From: Amoebidium appalachense
Taxonomy: Eukaryota > Ichthyosporea
Assembly (NCBI GenBank): GCA_963693365.1
Contig: CAVNZM010000024.1
Coordinates: 1 to 64,000 of the forward strand
DNA: 64,000 nt
Reading direction: 5' to 3'
Position numbers and translations under genes: made by a program
The notes under the pieces: model-generated
What the model saw: the letters and a program-made list of their open reading frames with translations, nothing else
Databases searched by the model: none
Told to the model about the DNA's origin: nothing
Part shown: positions 49,587 to 59,420 of the stretch, piece by piece
How positions within the stretch are numbered: position 1 is the first letter of the stretch
Layout: each line of letters starts with the position of its first letter

Positions 49587-50003
49587 CTACTCGTCATCTA
49601 CAACGGACTCGGTTTCGATGTAGTTGTCCTTGTCGATGTGCTTTAGAGACTGCTTCGTGGCCACCTCCTCCTCGGGGACGGCGGAGAGAAATGCCAGGAG
49701 GTCGTTGGCCTGCTTGGTGTCCTTGAAGTACACCTCGAACTGCTTTCGCAGATAGTTCTCGCTCAGCGAGGGCTTCTTGACGGCCTCGTGGAGAATCAAC
49801 AGGTCCTTGGTGGGCAGTTCCAGTGACCGCACGTTCTCGGTGGACATATACTTGAGAATGGCCTTCTTTATCGTGTTCAGTTTTCGGCTGATGGGTTTGG
49901 TTTGTGCGCTCTGCTCCTTGAGCTGGGCGTGGAGCGTCGTGTAATCCCGGAGCACACCTTTCAGGCCGTCAATAGAGGATATTTCCATGCCAGGACGTCC
50001 CAT
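49587..50003 (-). CDS. helical protein resembling a conserved large-DNA-virus family
   Basis: 138 residues from MGRPGMEISSIDG (50003). LKEQSAQTKPISRKLNTIKK, then AILKYMSTENVRSLEL, then KKPSLSENYLRKQFEVYFKD, then an acidic end. The pattern of a coiled helix pair, an I..YM.....SL motif, then a KKPLS..YI....YF.D helix is one I associate with small uncharacterised NCLDV proteins. The role is not known. It ends 33 bases beyond the 3' end of the Arg-rich gene (convergent). Confidence 0.5.
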   Translation of the reverse strand: MGRPGMEISSIDGLKGVLRDYTTLHAQLKEQSAQTKPISRKLNTIKKAILKYMSTENVRSLELPTKDLLILHEAVKKPSLSENYLRKQFEVYFKDTKQANDLLAFLSAVPEEEVATKQSLKHIDKDNYIETESVVDDE

Positions 50004-50050
50004 TACCAGTGGAACAGAAAATAAATGGCAGCCCAAGATGCTACACATGT

Positions 50051-51352
50051 TCAATACATGTGCCGGTAGGGCGTGTTGTGGAGATACAACAGGTCCGCGC
50101 GCGTCACCTCATCCGGCAGGGCACTCTCGGGCACGCACGCACGCGTGTTCAGGAGCAGCAGCAGCGCAAAGACGTGCTTGAAAAACGCCAGGGCCAGCTC
50201 CTCTGCGGGAAGGCTCGCGTGGTTGATTCGCGCCAAAACACTGTACCAGTCCGGTGTCTCGTCGTGCATCAAGAAGCGCCTGTTCGGGGCGTTCATGTGA
50301 GACAGGACGCGGTACAGGGCGGCACGGCTCAGTTGCTCGGCCCCTATGTACCAGGCGAACTCCGCGAGTTCAAAGAGGGCCGAGAGCGTGTGCTTGTCGT
50401 CGGCCGGGAGCTCGATGTTGCCCATGTGGAAGTACTGCAGGACACAGTGAAACACCCGTGTGGTTACTGCCAGACGAGGGCCTTCGGTGTGCTCCATGTA
50501 CCCGGTGCCCAGGAGCACCCTGAAGAAGCCGTTCGAATGGGACAAGAGTTCGGCGCAGGCATTCACGCTGCCGTCCAACAGGGTTATGTGCCTCCCACCC
50601 GGAAAGTCGGCTAGGACACGCCTGTAAGGCGCTTGCTGGGTGGAATAGCCGAACAGTGCGTGCCGGGTTATGCGGTACAAGCTGATTCCCGAAGCCATGT
50701 AGATTACAGGGCCAGACACGGCAATGTGCACGGCCGCGTGGGATTCGCCTGTAACTTCGGTGAACGGCCCCGCTACATATCCGACCCCGTGCACCGACAC
50801 CTCGAAGACGCACTGTGTCGTGGTGTCGAATATCCAGCTCCTGGTTTCTTCTCTGTCGTGCTTGTGGTAGCCGCGTGTGGACATGTGATTGCAGCACCAT
50901 ACACCGCCTATCAGGGGCGACAGATCGCGGACGGGCATCGGGGGGCGGGGCGAACATGCTGGCACCCCATTCTCGAGGTATAGCTGTTGGTGGTCGTCAG
51001 CCACAAACCCCACTTGGTGTGCTTGTATGATGCCAGGGGTGTAGCTGTCAAGGACAATGTACTCCGTTGGAGATCCAGCTCGGCCGACAAGAACAGGGTC
51101 AACGAGTGTCCGGTCCGATGGGACAACGGCCGTGATGACCTTGATGCGTTTCCCTGGATTCAGCTCGGCACTCCGGTTAGTTATCCGACCGGCGTTGTTG
51201 ACTTGAAAAACAAGATGTTCCATCGCCATGTACAATATACCATCCACTACGCCCAGACCGGTGATGTTGCGATCCAGGTTGGCGTAGGTGATGCGCTCGC
51301 ATTTCATCACGTGGGGCACGGAGGCAGATTCGACTGTCGTCCACTGGTTCAT
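50051..51352 (-). CDS. beta-propeller-like protein with C-terminal BTB/POZ domain
   Basis: 433 residues. Residues 1-250 are beta-rich with repeated hydrophobic strands (GLGVVDGILYMAMEHLVFQV; AVHIAVSGPVIYMASGISLY), as in propellers. Then comes a BTB-like core: RHITLLDGSVNACAELLSHS, FFRVLLGTGYMEH, VFHCVLQYFHMGNIELP and LFELAEFAWYIGAEQLSRAA. BTB proteins usually dimerise and recruit Cullin-3 ubiquitin ligases, so a substrate-adaptor role in the host is plausible. The order propeller then BTB is the reverse of the usual BTB-Kelch order. Confidence 0.7.
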   Translation of the reverse strand: MNQWTTVESASVPHVMKCERITYANLDRNITGLGVVDGILYMAMEHLVFQVNNAGRITNRSAELNPGKRIKVITAVVPSDRTLVDPVLVGRAGSPTEYIVLDSYTPGIIQAHQVGFVADDHQQLYLENGVPACSPRPPMPVRDLSPLIGGVWCCNHMSTRGYHKHDREETRSWIFDTTTQCVFEVSVHGVGYVAGPFTEVTGESHAAVHIAVSGPVIYMASGISLYRITRHALFGYSTQQAPYRRVLADFPGGRHITLLDGSVNACAELLSHSNGFFRVLLGTGYMEHTEGPRLAVTTRVFHCVLQYFHMGNIELPADDKHTLSALFELAEFAWYIGAEQLSRAALYRVLSHMNAPNRRFLMHDETPDWYSVLARINHASLPAEELALAFFKHVFALLLLLNTRACVPESALPDEVTRADLLYLHNTPYRHMY

Positions 51353-51388
51353 CTTGAATATGACACATGAGACATGGCAGGTCGTCGC

Positions 51389-52498
51389 TTATATACCATC
51401 CACCGAATCCTGGATGGATGAGGATTGCAGGGCCTGTATGTAGCCATGGACCGCCTGTGTGTCCCCGGACAAGTCTTCCCGCGTGGGCTCGTGCGTTGCT
51501 TCAGGGTCTCCCTCCTTCCCAAAACCACATGACCGTGCAAAGCAGTTTGTTGTAACGTGTGCTATCGTCCACAGGCCCGCCATTGCGTGTTGGTATGCCA
51601 GCATGCACCCATAAGCAAAGTCCTGGTCTCCGGCAAACAACAAGACATCCACAGATGACTCCATGAATGTCACACCATCAAACATCTCGACTTTTTTGGC
51701 CGTGCATCGTTGGAGGGGGATCACTATATATCTGTTTGATCCTGGGATTTTCAGCACCCAACAGTTGGACCCTCTTTCTCCTTGAAACACCATCAGGCCT
51801 GAAAAAATGGCCCTCTTGATGATGCCGTCGCACAGAACCCAGGGTGATTGCGCTTGGACAAACACCTTTCCGCTGTATATGTCAACAAAAGTGGCCATCC
51901 AAACATCCGAATCTCGGGGCCTGTAATGATAGCCTGTCGTGTTTGTTCCTCGGGTGTTGCTGCTTGATTGTACGATCAAGGCTTCCAGCCTTCGTTTGTA
52001 CTCGGTCGTGTTTTTTCCGGATATGTCGATTGCGTCAATCAAGGATCTGTTGTTTTCTAATTGGGCCGCGAGCTTGCCCAGCGAAGCGTTGAGTGTGTCG
52101 GTTTCCCTTGATATTTTCTCGGCAATGTTTTCAGACCCCAAACTGACGACAACCTTGTTTCTGGTGTCTCTCACCAATTCATTGAACTCTCCTAGAGTTT
52201 TGAGAGCCTCTCCCAGTTTGGTGGACTCGGACTTGATTCTTTTTATTTTATTTTCGATGTTCTTGAATTTTACAGACTTCGAATCTAATGCCTTACTGGA
52301 AGTCAAGAGCGGCAATACATTTGACATTGTTTCCAGTACAGCCTGTGTGACTCCTGGGGAGACTGTCGTTCTAGTCTTGGTCTCGAGGTCATCTAATATG
52401 CGATGGATTTTCTCTTCAATTACTTTGTGCAGTGTCATTTCAGTGGTTTCGGTGTGTTTTTTGTCTTCTATGGAGGTCTCTACTTCCTCTGACGCCAT
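51389..52498 (-). CDS. coiled-coil protein with globular C-terminus
   Basis: 369 residues. Residues 1-170 are helical and coiled-coil-like (IEEKIHRILDDLETKTRTTV; IENKIKRIKSESTKLGEALK; ISRETDTLNASLGKLAAQLE). A beta-rich domain follows (DVWMATFVDIYSGKVFVQAQ; IKRAIFSGLMVFQGERGSNC; RYIVIPLQRCTAKKVEMFDG). No family is recognised. It lies 36 bases upstream of the propeller/BTB gene on the same strand, so the two may be co-expressed. Confidence 0.55.
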   Translation of the reverse strand: MASEEVETSIEDKKHTETTEMTLHKVIEEKIHRILDDLETKTRTTVSPGVTQAVLETMSNVLPLLTSSKALDSKSVKFKNIENKIKRIKSESTKLGEALKTLGEFNELVRDTRNKVVVSLGSENIAEKISRETDTLNASLGKLAAQLENNRSLIDAIDISGKNTTEYKRRLEALIVQSSSNTRGTNTTGYHYRPRDSDVWMATFVDIYSGKVFVQAQSPWVLCDGIIKRAIFSGLMVFQGERGSNCWVLKIPGSNRYIVIPLQRCTAKKVEMFDGVTFMESSVDVLLFAGDQDFAYGCMLAYQHAMAGLWTIAHVTTNCFARSCGFGKEGDPEATHEPTREDLSGDTQAVHGYIQALQSSSIQDSVDGI

Positions 52499-52593
52499 GG
52501 TGGGTGTATCTGTCTTACTCTCCTATAATAATTTACAGCCACCAAACACCTATCATCCTCAACCTAGATTTGTCTATCCAAAACCACCACGCG

Positions 52594-53680
52594 TCAAACA
52601 AGTGCCGGCTCCATGGCAAGCGGCTGGACCCCCGTGTACTTGGACTCCAGGAGGTCCACCACGTCGCTGAAGTTGTGTGTGTGCTGTGTCTTGGGCATGT
52701 GCAGGCACAGCCAGTCCCGTGCCCTACTGAGCACCGTGTACGCCTCGAGCACCGTCATCTCCGTGCAGTAGGTGACGTTGCGCTTCCACCCCTCGATGAT
52801 CCGGCGCTTGATGGCTCCCTGCACTGCCGTGCGGGCAAGCACCACGCTCACGCGCCCCTCCTTCTCGTCCCAGATGCTCACGCCGATGGTGTCCTTGACG
52901 AACTTGCGGATCAGCCACGCCTCGCCCGATGTCTGGTCGGAGAACAGCGCACTCACCACGCTGTTGGCAAAGTTGAGCAGGCGTGCGCGCAGCACCTCGC
53001 ATCCGACGTCCAGTGCACACTTGCCTACGTCATCGGGCAGCACGCGCTCGTTGAGCGTGTGGGGGTCCGAGTTGATCTGCTCGCGCATCTGGCGGATGGC
53101 CCCGTTGCGCAGCGCAATGGTCAGCCGCTGCTCGTCCATCAGCTCCATGGCAACCTTCAGCAGCTTGGTCTTCTCGGCCACCAGCTCCTCCAGCTGCGCC
53201 TCGCGGGCCGTGCGCTTGGCCGCGCGCTCGGGGGTCTCCTCGACGCCGTTACGGAAGAACTCGCGCTCCTCGGGCGTGCTGTTGGTGTAGCGGGCCTCGA
53301 TGTCGTCGATGAGCGACAGGTCGCCGGCGAGCAGACGCGACATGTACGCCGCGCTGGTGCGGCGCACCTCGTGCGCACGCTTGCCGGGCAGCAGGTAGAT
53401 GATCTCGAGCAGGGTCTTGAAGGGGGCGACCGGGGTGACGTTGCCACGGTTGTTGATTTTCATGTCTTCGATGCCACTCATAATCGTAGGGGCTCCCAGA
53501 GTCTCTTTGGTAGACTGGACATCTGGGGAGTTCTTCAGGCGCTGCCAGGCCATCTTTGGCGGCGGGCACGTTGCCAAGGACAAGAGCAATAGCATCCAGC
53601 ACACTGGCCTTGTTGGTAGCCTGGTCGACGCGCACAACGGCATTCTTGAACATAGGGAACTGCTGGGCGAGGCTGTCCAT
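52594..53680 (-). CDS. MSV199-like/virus-repeat gene, paralogue A, frameshifted
   Basis: Begins MDSLAQQFPMFKNAVVRVDQ, then ATNKASVLDAIALVLGN at 53680. Near 53545 the frame changes into WQRLKNSPDVQSTKETLGAP, then FKTLLEIIYLLPGKRAHEVR, then MSRLLAGDLSLIDDIEARYT. A coiled coil and a C-terminal helical domain ending at 52594 follow. One base less around GCCAAAGATGG would join the two. An N-terminal helical DNA-binding-like domain with a LLPGK.A...R....YM.R...GD.SL.DDI motif is a known type in large DNA viruses (MSV199/KilA-like genes). About 360 residues in total. Confidence 0.6.
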
Positions 53681-54028
53681 GTTGTCTGGGTTGTAGGTTT
53701 CTTGTTACTGGGTGGGCTTCTTTGGCAGACTGATGGCGGACTACACAAACCAGTCCTTTTATACCTTCGAATGAGTGAATCGAGGAATGAATGAATGAAT
53801 GAATTAGTGCTCCGAAATCCAATCTTCAACCAAAAAAAAATCTGGTAACTGGATTCGACATTGCGTGATGACGTCACAACAAAAATTCCAGCCAATCAAA
53901 TAACCGGTAACTGCTTGTTACCAGTTTTTCGACCAATCGAATCGAATTTGACGCGACGCGAACCCATTTCGAAAAACCTCTTGGTTGCAATAGGGTCACC
54001 TGCGATTGATGGAATGCTCGGTATACTG

Positions 54029-54714
54029 TCAGTTGACAAGCAGAAGCATAGCCAACTGCAGAATATCACTGACGACCCGGTACACAATAAAGTTGTCTGC
54101 ATATGGGTTGTACCGTAGCCACCTACATCCCAGTTGCTTGGTGATGTGGTTCTGGCGCTCTTCCTCATAGGTCGGATCGCGGTCATCATGATTGTGCTCG
54201 TCACACTCCACCACCAGGTTGAGTTCTGGAAAAAAAAGGTCCACTCGGTAGGGCTTGACATAGAACTGGGGCTTGCTTTTGAAACATGATGTGCACTGCC
54301 GTATGATGTTAATGGTCTCGCTCTCGGCCGATGTCTGCAGCAGTACTATAGGGAGGTCGGCCAAATCAAACACATGCATCCAGTATCGCTTCTTATCCAT
54401 GGACAGTTTGCAGCCTGGTATTAGAGCCTTCACGATCTCGCGAATTGTGTTGAGGGTAGCAAATGGTGTTGGCTTGCTCATTCCAGGTAAGCGCATGTTG
54501 ACCACACCCATTAGACGATCTTGATTGGTTAGCCCAGAACTGGCTTTCGTATGCCATTTTCCTTGACTCATACGTAGCCATGACTGGTGCGCTGCATTGC
54601 GATCTCCCAAGTACCAACGCCATGATGTCCAGAACGCTAACTTTGTTGGTAGCGGGGTCTGTTCGCACTGCTGGCATTCTTCAACACCGGAAATTGCTGT
54701 GTCAGGGTCTCCAT
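54029..54714 (-). pseudogene. paralogue B: MSV199-like N-terminus joined to an endonuclease-like domain, two frameshifts
   Basis: METLTQQFPVLKNA (54714), then in a second frame VRTDPATNKVSVLDIMALVL, repeats the start of paralogue A. A third frame gives PYRVDLFFPELNLVVECDEH, then NHDDRDPTYEEERQNHITKQ, then LGCRWLRYNPYADNF. The motif D...ECDE..H....R......CRWLRYNP is a restriction-endonuclease-like fold often attached to virus MSV199/Bro-type domains. Two one-base shifts (near 54690 and 54580) separate the parts. Tandem with paralogue A on the same strand, so likely a duplication followed by domain exchange. Confidence 0.6.
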
Positions 54715-54952
54715 ATTGATGGTAGAAGCAAGGTCCATCTTGCAGATACGGCGAATTTGAAGAAGTGAGACGAGTCAGACCATAAGGGGTTGCTTTTTAT
54801 ACCTCCCGAATCGCCACAGTTGGGAACTCAACCACGCCATTGTTGTAGGTATAAAAGCCAGTCCAACAGATTTTTTAGTGTGCCCAATCCCAGGGGCCCC
54901 AGGTATATAAGCCCCTCCCCGCTCCCGTCCTTTCATTCCGCCCCCTGGTAAC

Positions 54953-56392
54953 ATGGACGACTACCTCGCCTTCGAAGACACCGCCGCCGGCCCGCACTTC
55001 GGCATCCCCTTCGTCCCCGACGCCTGCCTGGACCACGAGTGGACCCCGGAGCTCGCCGTCGCCTACCTGCGCAGCAATGTCGCCCACGTCAAGGGCTGCT
55101 CGACGTACATCCTCAAGCAGTGGTGCCAGGACAGGCTGAAGTACGAGCACCGCATCCTGGGCAAGCGCGACATGCAGGACACGCTCGCCAAGTTCCACTT
55201 CCCGCTGCTGGCCGACCGCCCCAACCAGCAGCCCGCCGCCCCCTACCGCGGCCGCGAATACCTCAACAGCCCGTACATCCTCATGTACGACCGGCTGGTG
55301 TTCGATCCCGCCAGCCCGGACCCGCGCACGGGGGTGTACAAGAAGTCCGCCGGGCCCTACCGCACGTTCAACCTGTTCACCGGGTTCCGGTTCACGCTGA
55401 GCAACATGCCCGTAGCCCGGCGTGACGAGCTGGTGGCGCCCTTCGTCTCGCACGCGCGCGACGTGCTGTGCGGTGGCGACCCCGGGCTTTTTGACTACCT
55501 GATGCTGTGGATGGGCCACCTGTTCCAGCACCCGGCGTCCAAGCCCGGCAGCGCGCTGCTGCTCGTGTCCAAGCAGGGCGCGGGGAAGAACATCTTCTTC
55601 CAGGCGCTCATCGACGCCATGGGGGTCGAGCACTCGGTGTACGTCAACCGGCGCGACCGCATCCAGAACCACTTCAATGCGCACCTGCAGAACAAGCTGC
55701 TGGTGGTGGTCGACGAGGTGCTGTTCAGCAACTCGCGTGAGGTCAACAACATCATGAAGTCGCTCATCACCGAGTCGTCCAACATCCTCGAGAAGAAGGG
55801 TCAGGATGCCGTGGCTGTGCGTGCGTGCGAGCGCTACGTGCTGCTGACCAACGAGAGCAACCCCGTGCTTGTCGAGCCCAGCGACCGCCGCTACGCGTGC
55901 ATGGCCGTCAGCAACGCGCGTGTCGGCGACACGGCCTACTTTGCCACGTTTCACCAACACCACAGAGACCCCGAGGTGCTGCAGGCCATCCACGACCTGC
56001 TCGTGTCCGTGCCCGACGTGCCGCCCGTGCTGCCGCCGCCGCCCGTGACCGACCTCAAGAAGGAGCTGCGTGGCGCCACGCTTGACGACAACGTGGCGTT
56101 CCTTCGTGACATCGCCACGGGCGCAGACGGCTGCGAGGACCTGGCCGTCGCCGACGGCGCTTACGTGACCACTTTCGGGCTGGCCGAGCGCATGCGCACG
56201 TGGGCCGCACGCAACGGCAAGGACCCCGCGGCCGTCAGTGTCAAGAAGCTGGGCGGCGTGCTCGGCAAGGTGTTTGGGCAGCGCGTCAAGAAGCAGCGGA
56301 GCGCGGTGGCGGTGGGGGGCGTGGAGGGCACGGATCCGGAGGAGTACGTGCACGTGTACGTGTTCGAACACGCGAAGGTGGCGGGGGCGTGA
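54953..56392 (+). CDS. D5-type SF3 helicase
   Basis: 479 residues. An N-terminal domain without visible primase motifs (ILMYDRLVFDPASPDPRTGV, PYRTFNLFTGFRF). Then the SF3 core: Walker A-like SKQGAGKN at 206-213 (Asn replaces the last Ser/Thr), Walker B VVVDE at 251-255, and VLLTN at about 296-300 as the sensor/motif C. The C-terminal winged-helix-like end has VSVKKLGGVLGKVFGQRVKK. It would unwind DNA at the origin as a hexamer. Codon use is very GC-rich. It is the only complete D5 in the window; partial relatives lie at 61.7-64 kb. Confidence 0.9.
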   Translation: MDDYLAFEDTAAGPHFGIPFVPDACLDHEWTPELAVAYLRSNVAHVKGCSTYILKQWCQDRLKYEHRILGKRDMQDTLAKFHFPLLADRPNQQPAAPYRGREYLNSPYILMYDRLVFDPASPDPRTGVYKKSAGPYRTFNLFTGFRFTLSNMPVARRDELVAPFVSHARDVLCGGDPGLFDYLMLWMGHLFQHPASKPGSALLLVSKQGAGKNIFFQALIDAMGVEHSVYVNRRDRIQNHFNAHLQNKLLVVVDEVLFSNSREVNNIMKSLITESSNILEKKGQDAVAVRACERYVLLTNESNPVLVEPSDRRYACMAVSNARVGDTAYFATFHQHHRDPEVLQAIHDLLVSVPDVPPVLPPPPVTDLKKELRGATLDDNVAFLRDIATGADGCEDLAVADGAYVTTFGLAERMRTWAARNGKDPAAVSVKKLGGVLGKVFGQRVKKQRSAVAVGGVEGTDPEEYVHVYVFEHAKVAGA

Positions 56393-56518
56393 GGGGGGGG
56401 GGGGAGCTACAATGTTTTGGGTTTTATTCAAAAAGCAACACAGATATAATCAGCCAGCACAGCGGCCAATAAACAAACAAGCCTTCAGACAAGATCATGG
56501 GTGCCAGCCACGCCCATT

Positions 56519-57358
56519 TCAAAGCGCATGCCCGATGTCGCCCACCTGGTTCCACGGTGTTCTCTGGTTGTGCATGAATTCGGGGATGTCCCAGTACTCC
56601 ATGCCGCTGTTGTTGCCGTAGATGGCATGGATGATGTTCTGCCGCAGTGGGAGACCACCCGCTTCCAGGGCATGCTCAACCTGCGCGAGCCAGGGGTCCA
56701 GCCACGTGGTTGTCCATTGCTGCACAGCAGCCTGCAGCTCCTGGAAGGACGTGCCTCCCGGTGCGGCGGCCTCGGGGGCCTCGTGGTCTATCCCGGCCTG
56801 GTACGCCGTCTCGGGCGGGGGCTGCGGCTGCGGAAGCACCACCAGCTTCTCGAAGAGCAGTGCGGGCATGATCCAATACGGCCACCTCCTGACGCCCAAC
56901 TGGGCCTCCAGAAATTCCTCCTCCTCCTCCTCCTGCTCGCTTGTAGAGCCGTCCAAGGTGACAGCTTCCCAAAACACCCACCCACTGCTGGTCAGTTTCA
57001 TGCCGTATGACGTGTCGTCCATTTGCAGTTGCAGGACGTAGTAGTAGGGGCTGAGGCTGGTATTGGCAGCGGGATGTCCGGGGCGATACCGACCACTGCC
57101 GTAGTCGAAGTTGCATCTAAGACGCCAGACCTCGCTTATGGCGCCGCTGAATACGTTAATGGAGTTTTCTATTCCCGTGCCATCCGGACCCGTGGTGGTT
57201 ACCGGTGTTATCACGGGATGGGCAATCCTGTATGCAGACCCCTGCTGTCTCCATGTCACATCCCCGTCTTCAACACCATATGCTGGATCCATTTCATTTA
57301 GAAGCCCCACCAAGTCTTCCTCCGTGGTGATCTGGATTGGGTCCCAGCGTGTGGTCAT
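56519..57358 (-). CDS. hypothetical protein, 279 residues
   Basis: From MTTRWDPIQITTEEDLVGLL (57358; an upstream in-frame start is GTG). The N-terminal half is beta-rich (YYYVLQLQMDDTSYGMKLTS). A run of Glu (EQEEEEEEFLE) and a Pro/Gln linker precede a helical C-terminus (FQELQAAVQQWTTTWLDPWL). No motif is recognised. It converges on the D5 gene, with a G run of about 13 and an AATAAA between. Confidence 0.55.
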   Translation of the reverse strand: MTTRWDPIQITTEEDLVGLLNEMDPAYGVEDGDVTWRQQGSAYRIAHPVITPVTTTGPDGTGIENSINVFSGAISEVWRLRCNFDYGSGRYRPGHPAANTSLSPYYYVLQLQMDDTSYGMKLTSSGWVFWEAVTLDGSTSEQEEEEEEFLEAQLGVRRWPYWIMPALLFEKLVVLPQPQPPPETAYQAGIDHEAPEAAAPGGTSFQELQAAVQQWTTTWLDPWLAQVEHALEAGGLPLRQNIIHAIYGNNSGMEYWDIPEFMHNQRTPWNQVGDIGHAL

Positions 57359-57508
57359 TACAGCCACATATCAAAATGTATGAACATTGCCCGAAAGAAC
57401 CACCGACGTGTTGCTTTATTCAAAAAAGCAGCATGATACACAGATACTTGGTTTATTTCGTGCATGAACTTCTCCCGGAAGCACATCAAACAACTTCCAA
57501 GCCCTCCC

Positions 57509-57603
57509 ATGCTAACACCATCCCATCAAACCAACCCCCATCTAGCTCATGCTAACACCATCCCATCAAACCAACCCCCATCTAGCTCATGCTAACACCA
57601 TCC
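57509..57603 (+). repeat. 40-bp tandem repeat
   Basis: CATGCTAACACCATCCCATC, then AAACCAACCCCCATCTAGCT, occurs in two full copies plus a third start, followed by a C run. It lies between two genes and is noncoding. Confidence 0.8.
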
Positions 57604-57627
57604 CTCCCCCCCCCCCCCCCTCAGCCC

Positions 57628-58491
57628 TCACTCAAGCTCCGCAACAACCTTCATCACCCAATCATACCCCTCCCGCAGGCGCTGCTCAATCATCTCCATG
57701 TCCTGAACAAAATAGTGGTTGCCCTCATCCCACCAAACGGGAACCTCCACCGCCCACTCATCGATCGATGCCGCAAGAGCAGAGTCTCTCTCCTCCGCCC
57801 CCCACACATCGTCCGAGTCGATACGTTTCCCGGGAGGGTACTTCGGATCCCTCTGCACTCGATCAAACAGAAATATCTCGCACTGCCGGAGCACGTTGCC
57901 ACTTGCAAGCTCCCCGGGTGTGAGCGCAAAGGGGACGAGGTTTGGACGGGGAGAACCGGGGGGGCGGGGAACGTAGGCGAACTGGCCGGGCCCCTCCCCG
58001 CCCTGGCGGCGGTGGACACGTTCGGCAATCCGATGGCGCAGCGCTTGCTTGTTGCGCTCCACAGCATCCTCCGCCGACCAAAAACCCACATACCCGTCCT
58101 TAACCGCCCGAGCCGCCTCTGCCATGTCGTGGAGCGCCTGCGCCACCGCCCGTGCCTTAGCCGCGCCCACGACGTTGCGCCCAGGCTGCTGCAGGTACTG
58201 GCGCAGACCCGGCACGACGGACTGTGCAGCCACTGCGCACCCCCCGAACTCCGTGACCAACGGACGCACCTTGTCGCGCGCGGGCCCGACGGCGTTCTCT
58301 GCGGCGACGAGGGCAAGGATGGCGTCCTGGCAGTGGTTTAATTCCCTGCACACCTTCACATGCGAGGGGATCTGGTCGCTGTGCATGTCAGCGACACAAG
58401 CGCGGCACTTGACCATGTATTTGTCCTTGGTGTTCTTAGTGAAAAGGTGATCGGTCAGCCATTTGTAGCTGCGCTTGCCTACTTGTTCCAT
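57628..58491 (-). CDS. BED-type zinc finger protein
   Basis: 287 residues from MEQVGKRSYKWLTDHLF (58491). C29 and C32 (KCRAC), H44 and C48 (SHVKVC), preceded by an aromatic WLTDHLF, make a BED-finger-like module used for DNA binding in transposases and regulators. The middle is Ala-rich and helical (AKARAVAQALHDMAEAARAV). The C-terminal part has a Pro-rich link and WAVEVPVWWDEGNHYFVQDM. There is no catalytic core of a hAT transposase, so it may be a regulator or a domesticated fragment. Confidence 0.6.
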   Translation of the reverse strand: MEQVGKRSYKWLTDHLFTKNTKDKYMVKCRACVADMHSDQIPSHVKVCRELNHCQDAILALVAAENAVGPARDKVRPLVTEFGGCAVAAQSVVPGLRQYLQQPGRNVVGAAKARAVAQALHDMAEAARAVKDGYVGFWSAEDAVERNKQALRHRIAERVHRRQGGEGPGQFAYVPRPPGSPRPNLVPFALTPGELASGNVLRQCEIFLFDRVQRDPKYPPGKRIDSDDVWGAEERDSALAASIDEWAVEVPVWWDEGNHYFVQDMEMIEQRLREGYDWVMKVVAELE

Positions 58492-59108
58492 GGTGTGTGT
58501 GTGTAGAAATGGGGGTGCAAAGCGAAAAATCAGTAAAAGGCGACCTAACAAGCGACTTCAAAGCCTTTGATGTTGACACTACAGAAGGTGTGTGAAAGTG
58601 ACACCCTATCAGCTGTGCCGTGCCCTTAGAAGCCAATTCCCAACTGATGCTGACGAAATGATATCATTGTAATTAAAAACAGTCACGCGTTTGATTGGGA
58701 GAATGCTTTCAGATCCAGATCACCAAACTGCACGATTGGCTGCTGGGGATTGGATCACACCCAATTCAAGATCCAATCAGATCCCGCGAAGAGCAGGCAA
58801 TGCCAGTGCTTCAAGATTTTTCAATGACAGCTGATGCCTTTTTCTCTTCTATCCCTTAGAACCAAACATAAGAATAAAATCAAACGTTTTATACCTAATT
58901 TCATATTCAAGATAGTTTTATAAACAATTCGGTCACATTTCTAATAGAAATCGCGAAGAAATAGTCCTTTCAACGATTACAAACAGATTCTGAAACCTTG
59001 GTCAGGATCTTGAACGCTTTCGACCAATCAGATCGAATAGCGGGGTAGCCAACTGCGCGCTGCTTTGGCCGTTTATTGGCACATCTGGCGCTGCTTTGGA
59101 ACGAAGTT

Positions 59109-59225
59109 GTGGTTCCGCGTTGCCTGTTCCGGGGGCCTGGGGGGGCGCCTGTGGCACACAGACCCGTGAGACCACTGTGCCTTCCGTGCCTCGCGTGCCC
59201 CTCATGCCCCCCAGGCCCCGCTCCT
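59109..59225 (+). repeat. GC-rich intergenic repeat, copy A
   Basis: Contains GGCGCCTGTGGCACACAGAC, then CCCGTGAGACCACTGTGCC and TGCCTCGCGTGCCCCTCATG. The second of these is also present in copy D at 63 kb. Related copies: 61314-61412, 62449-62535 and 63093-63232. Confidence 0.75.
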
Positions 59226-59240
59226 AGGAAAAAGCAATCG

Positions 59241-59420
59241 GCGAACAGGGTCCACCCCCGGCACCTGTTCTCCAAGGATCCGGGAGACATGGTTGGGGAT
59301 GCCATGGTGTTCTCTTGGGTTCCGGGAGACATGGGGGGGACCGGCGATGCTGTTCTCTAGCAAAATCACGGGCCAAACGTTCATGGGCACTGCCGTGTTC
59401 TCTCTGGTTTGTGGAGAAAT
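59241..59420 (+). repeat. dispersed 180-bp repeat, copy 2
   Basis: Four TGTTCTC boxes about 42 bases apart, two followed by CCGGGAGACATGG. Inverted relative of 37388-37564. Confidence 0.7.

Noticed and set aside
52432-53592. 386-residue plus-strand frame opposite the MSV199-like gene
   Set aside because: Antisense of a coding region; His/Leu/Ala-rich with no domain.
54875-56431. 518-residue minus-strand frame opposite the D5 helicase
   Set aside because: Antisense shadow caused by high third-position GC of the helicase gene.
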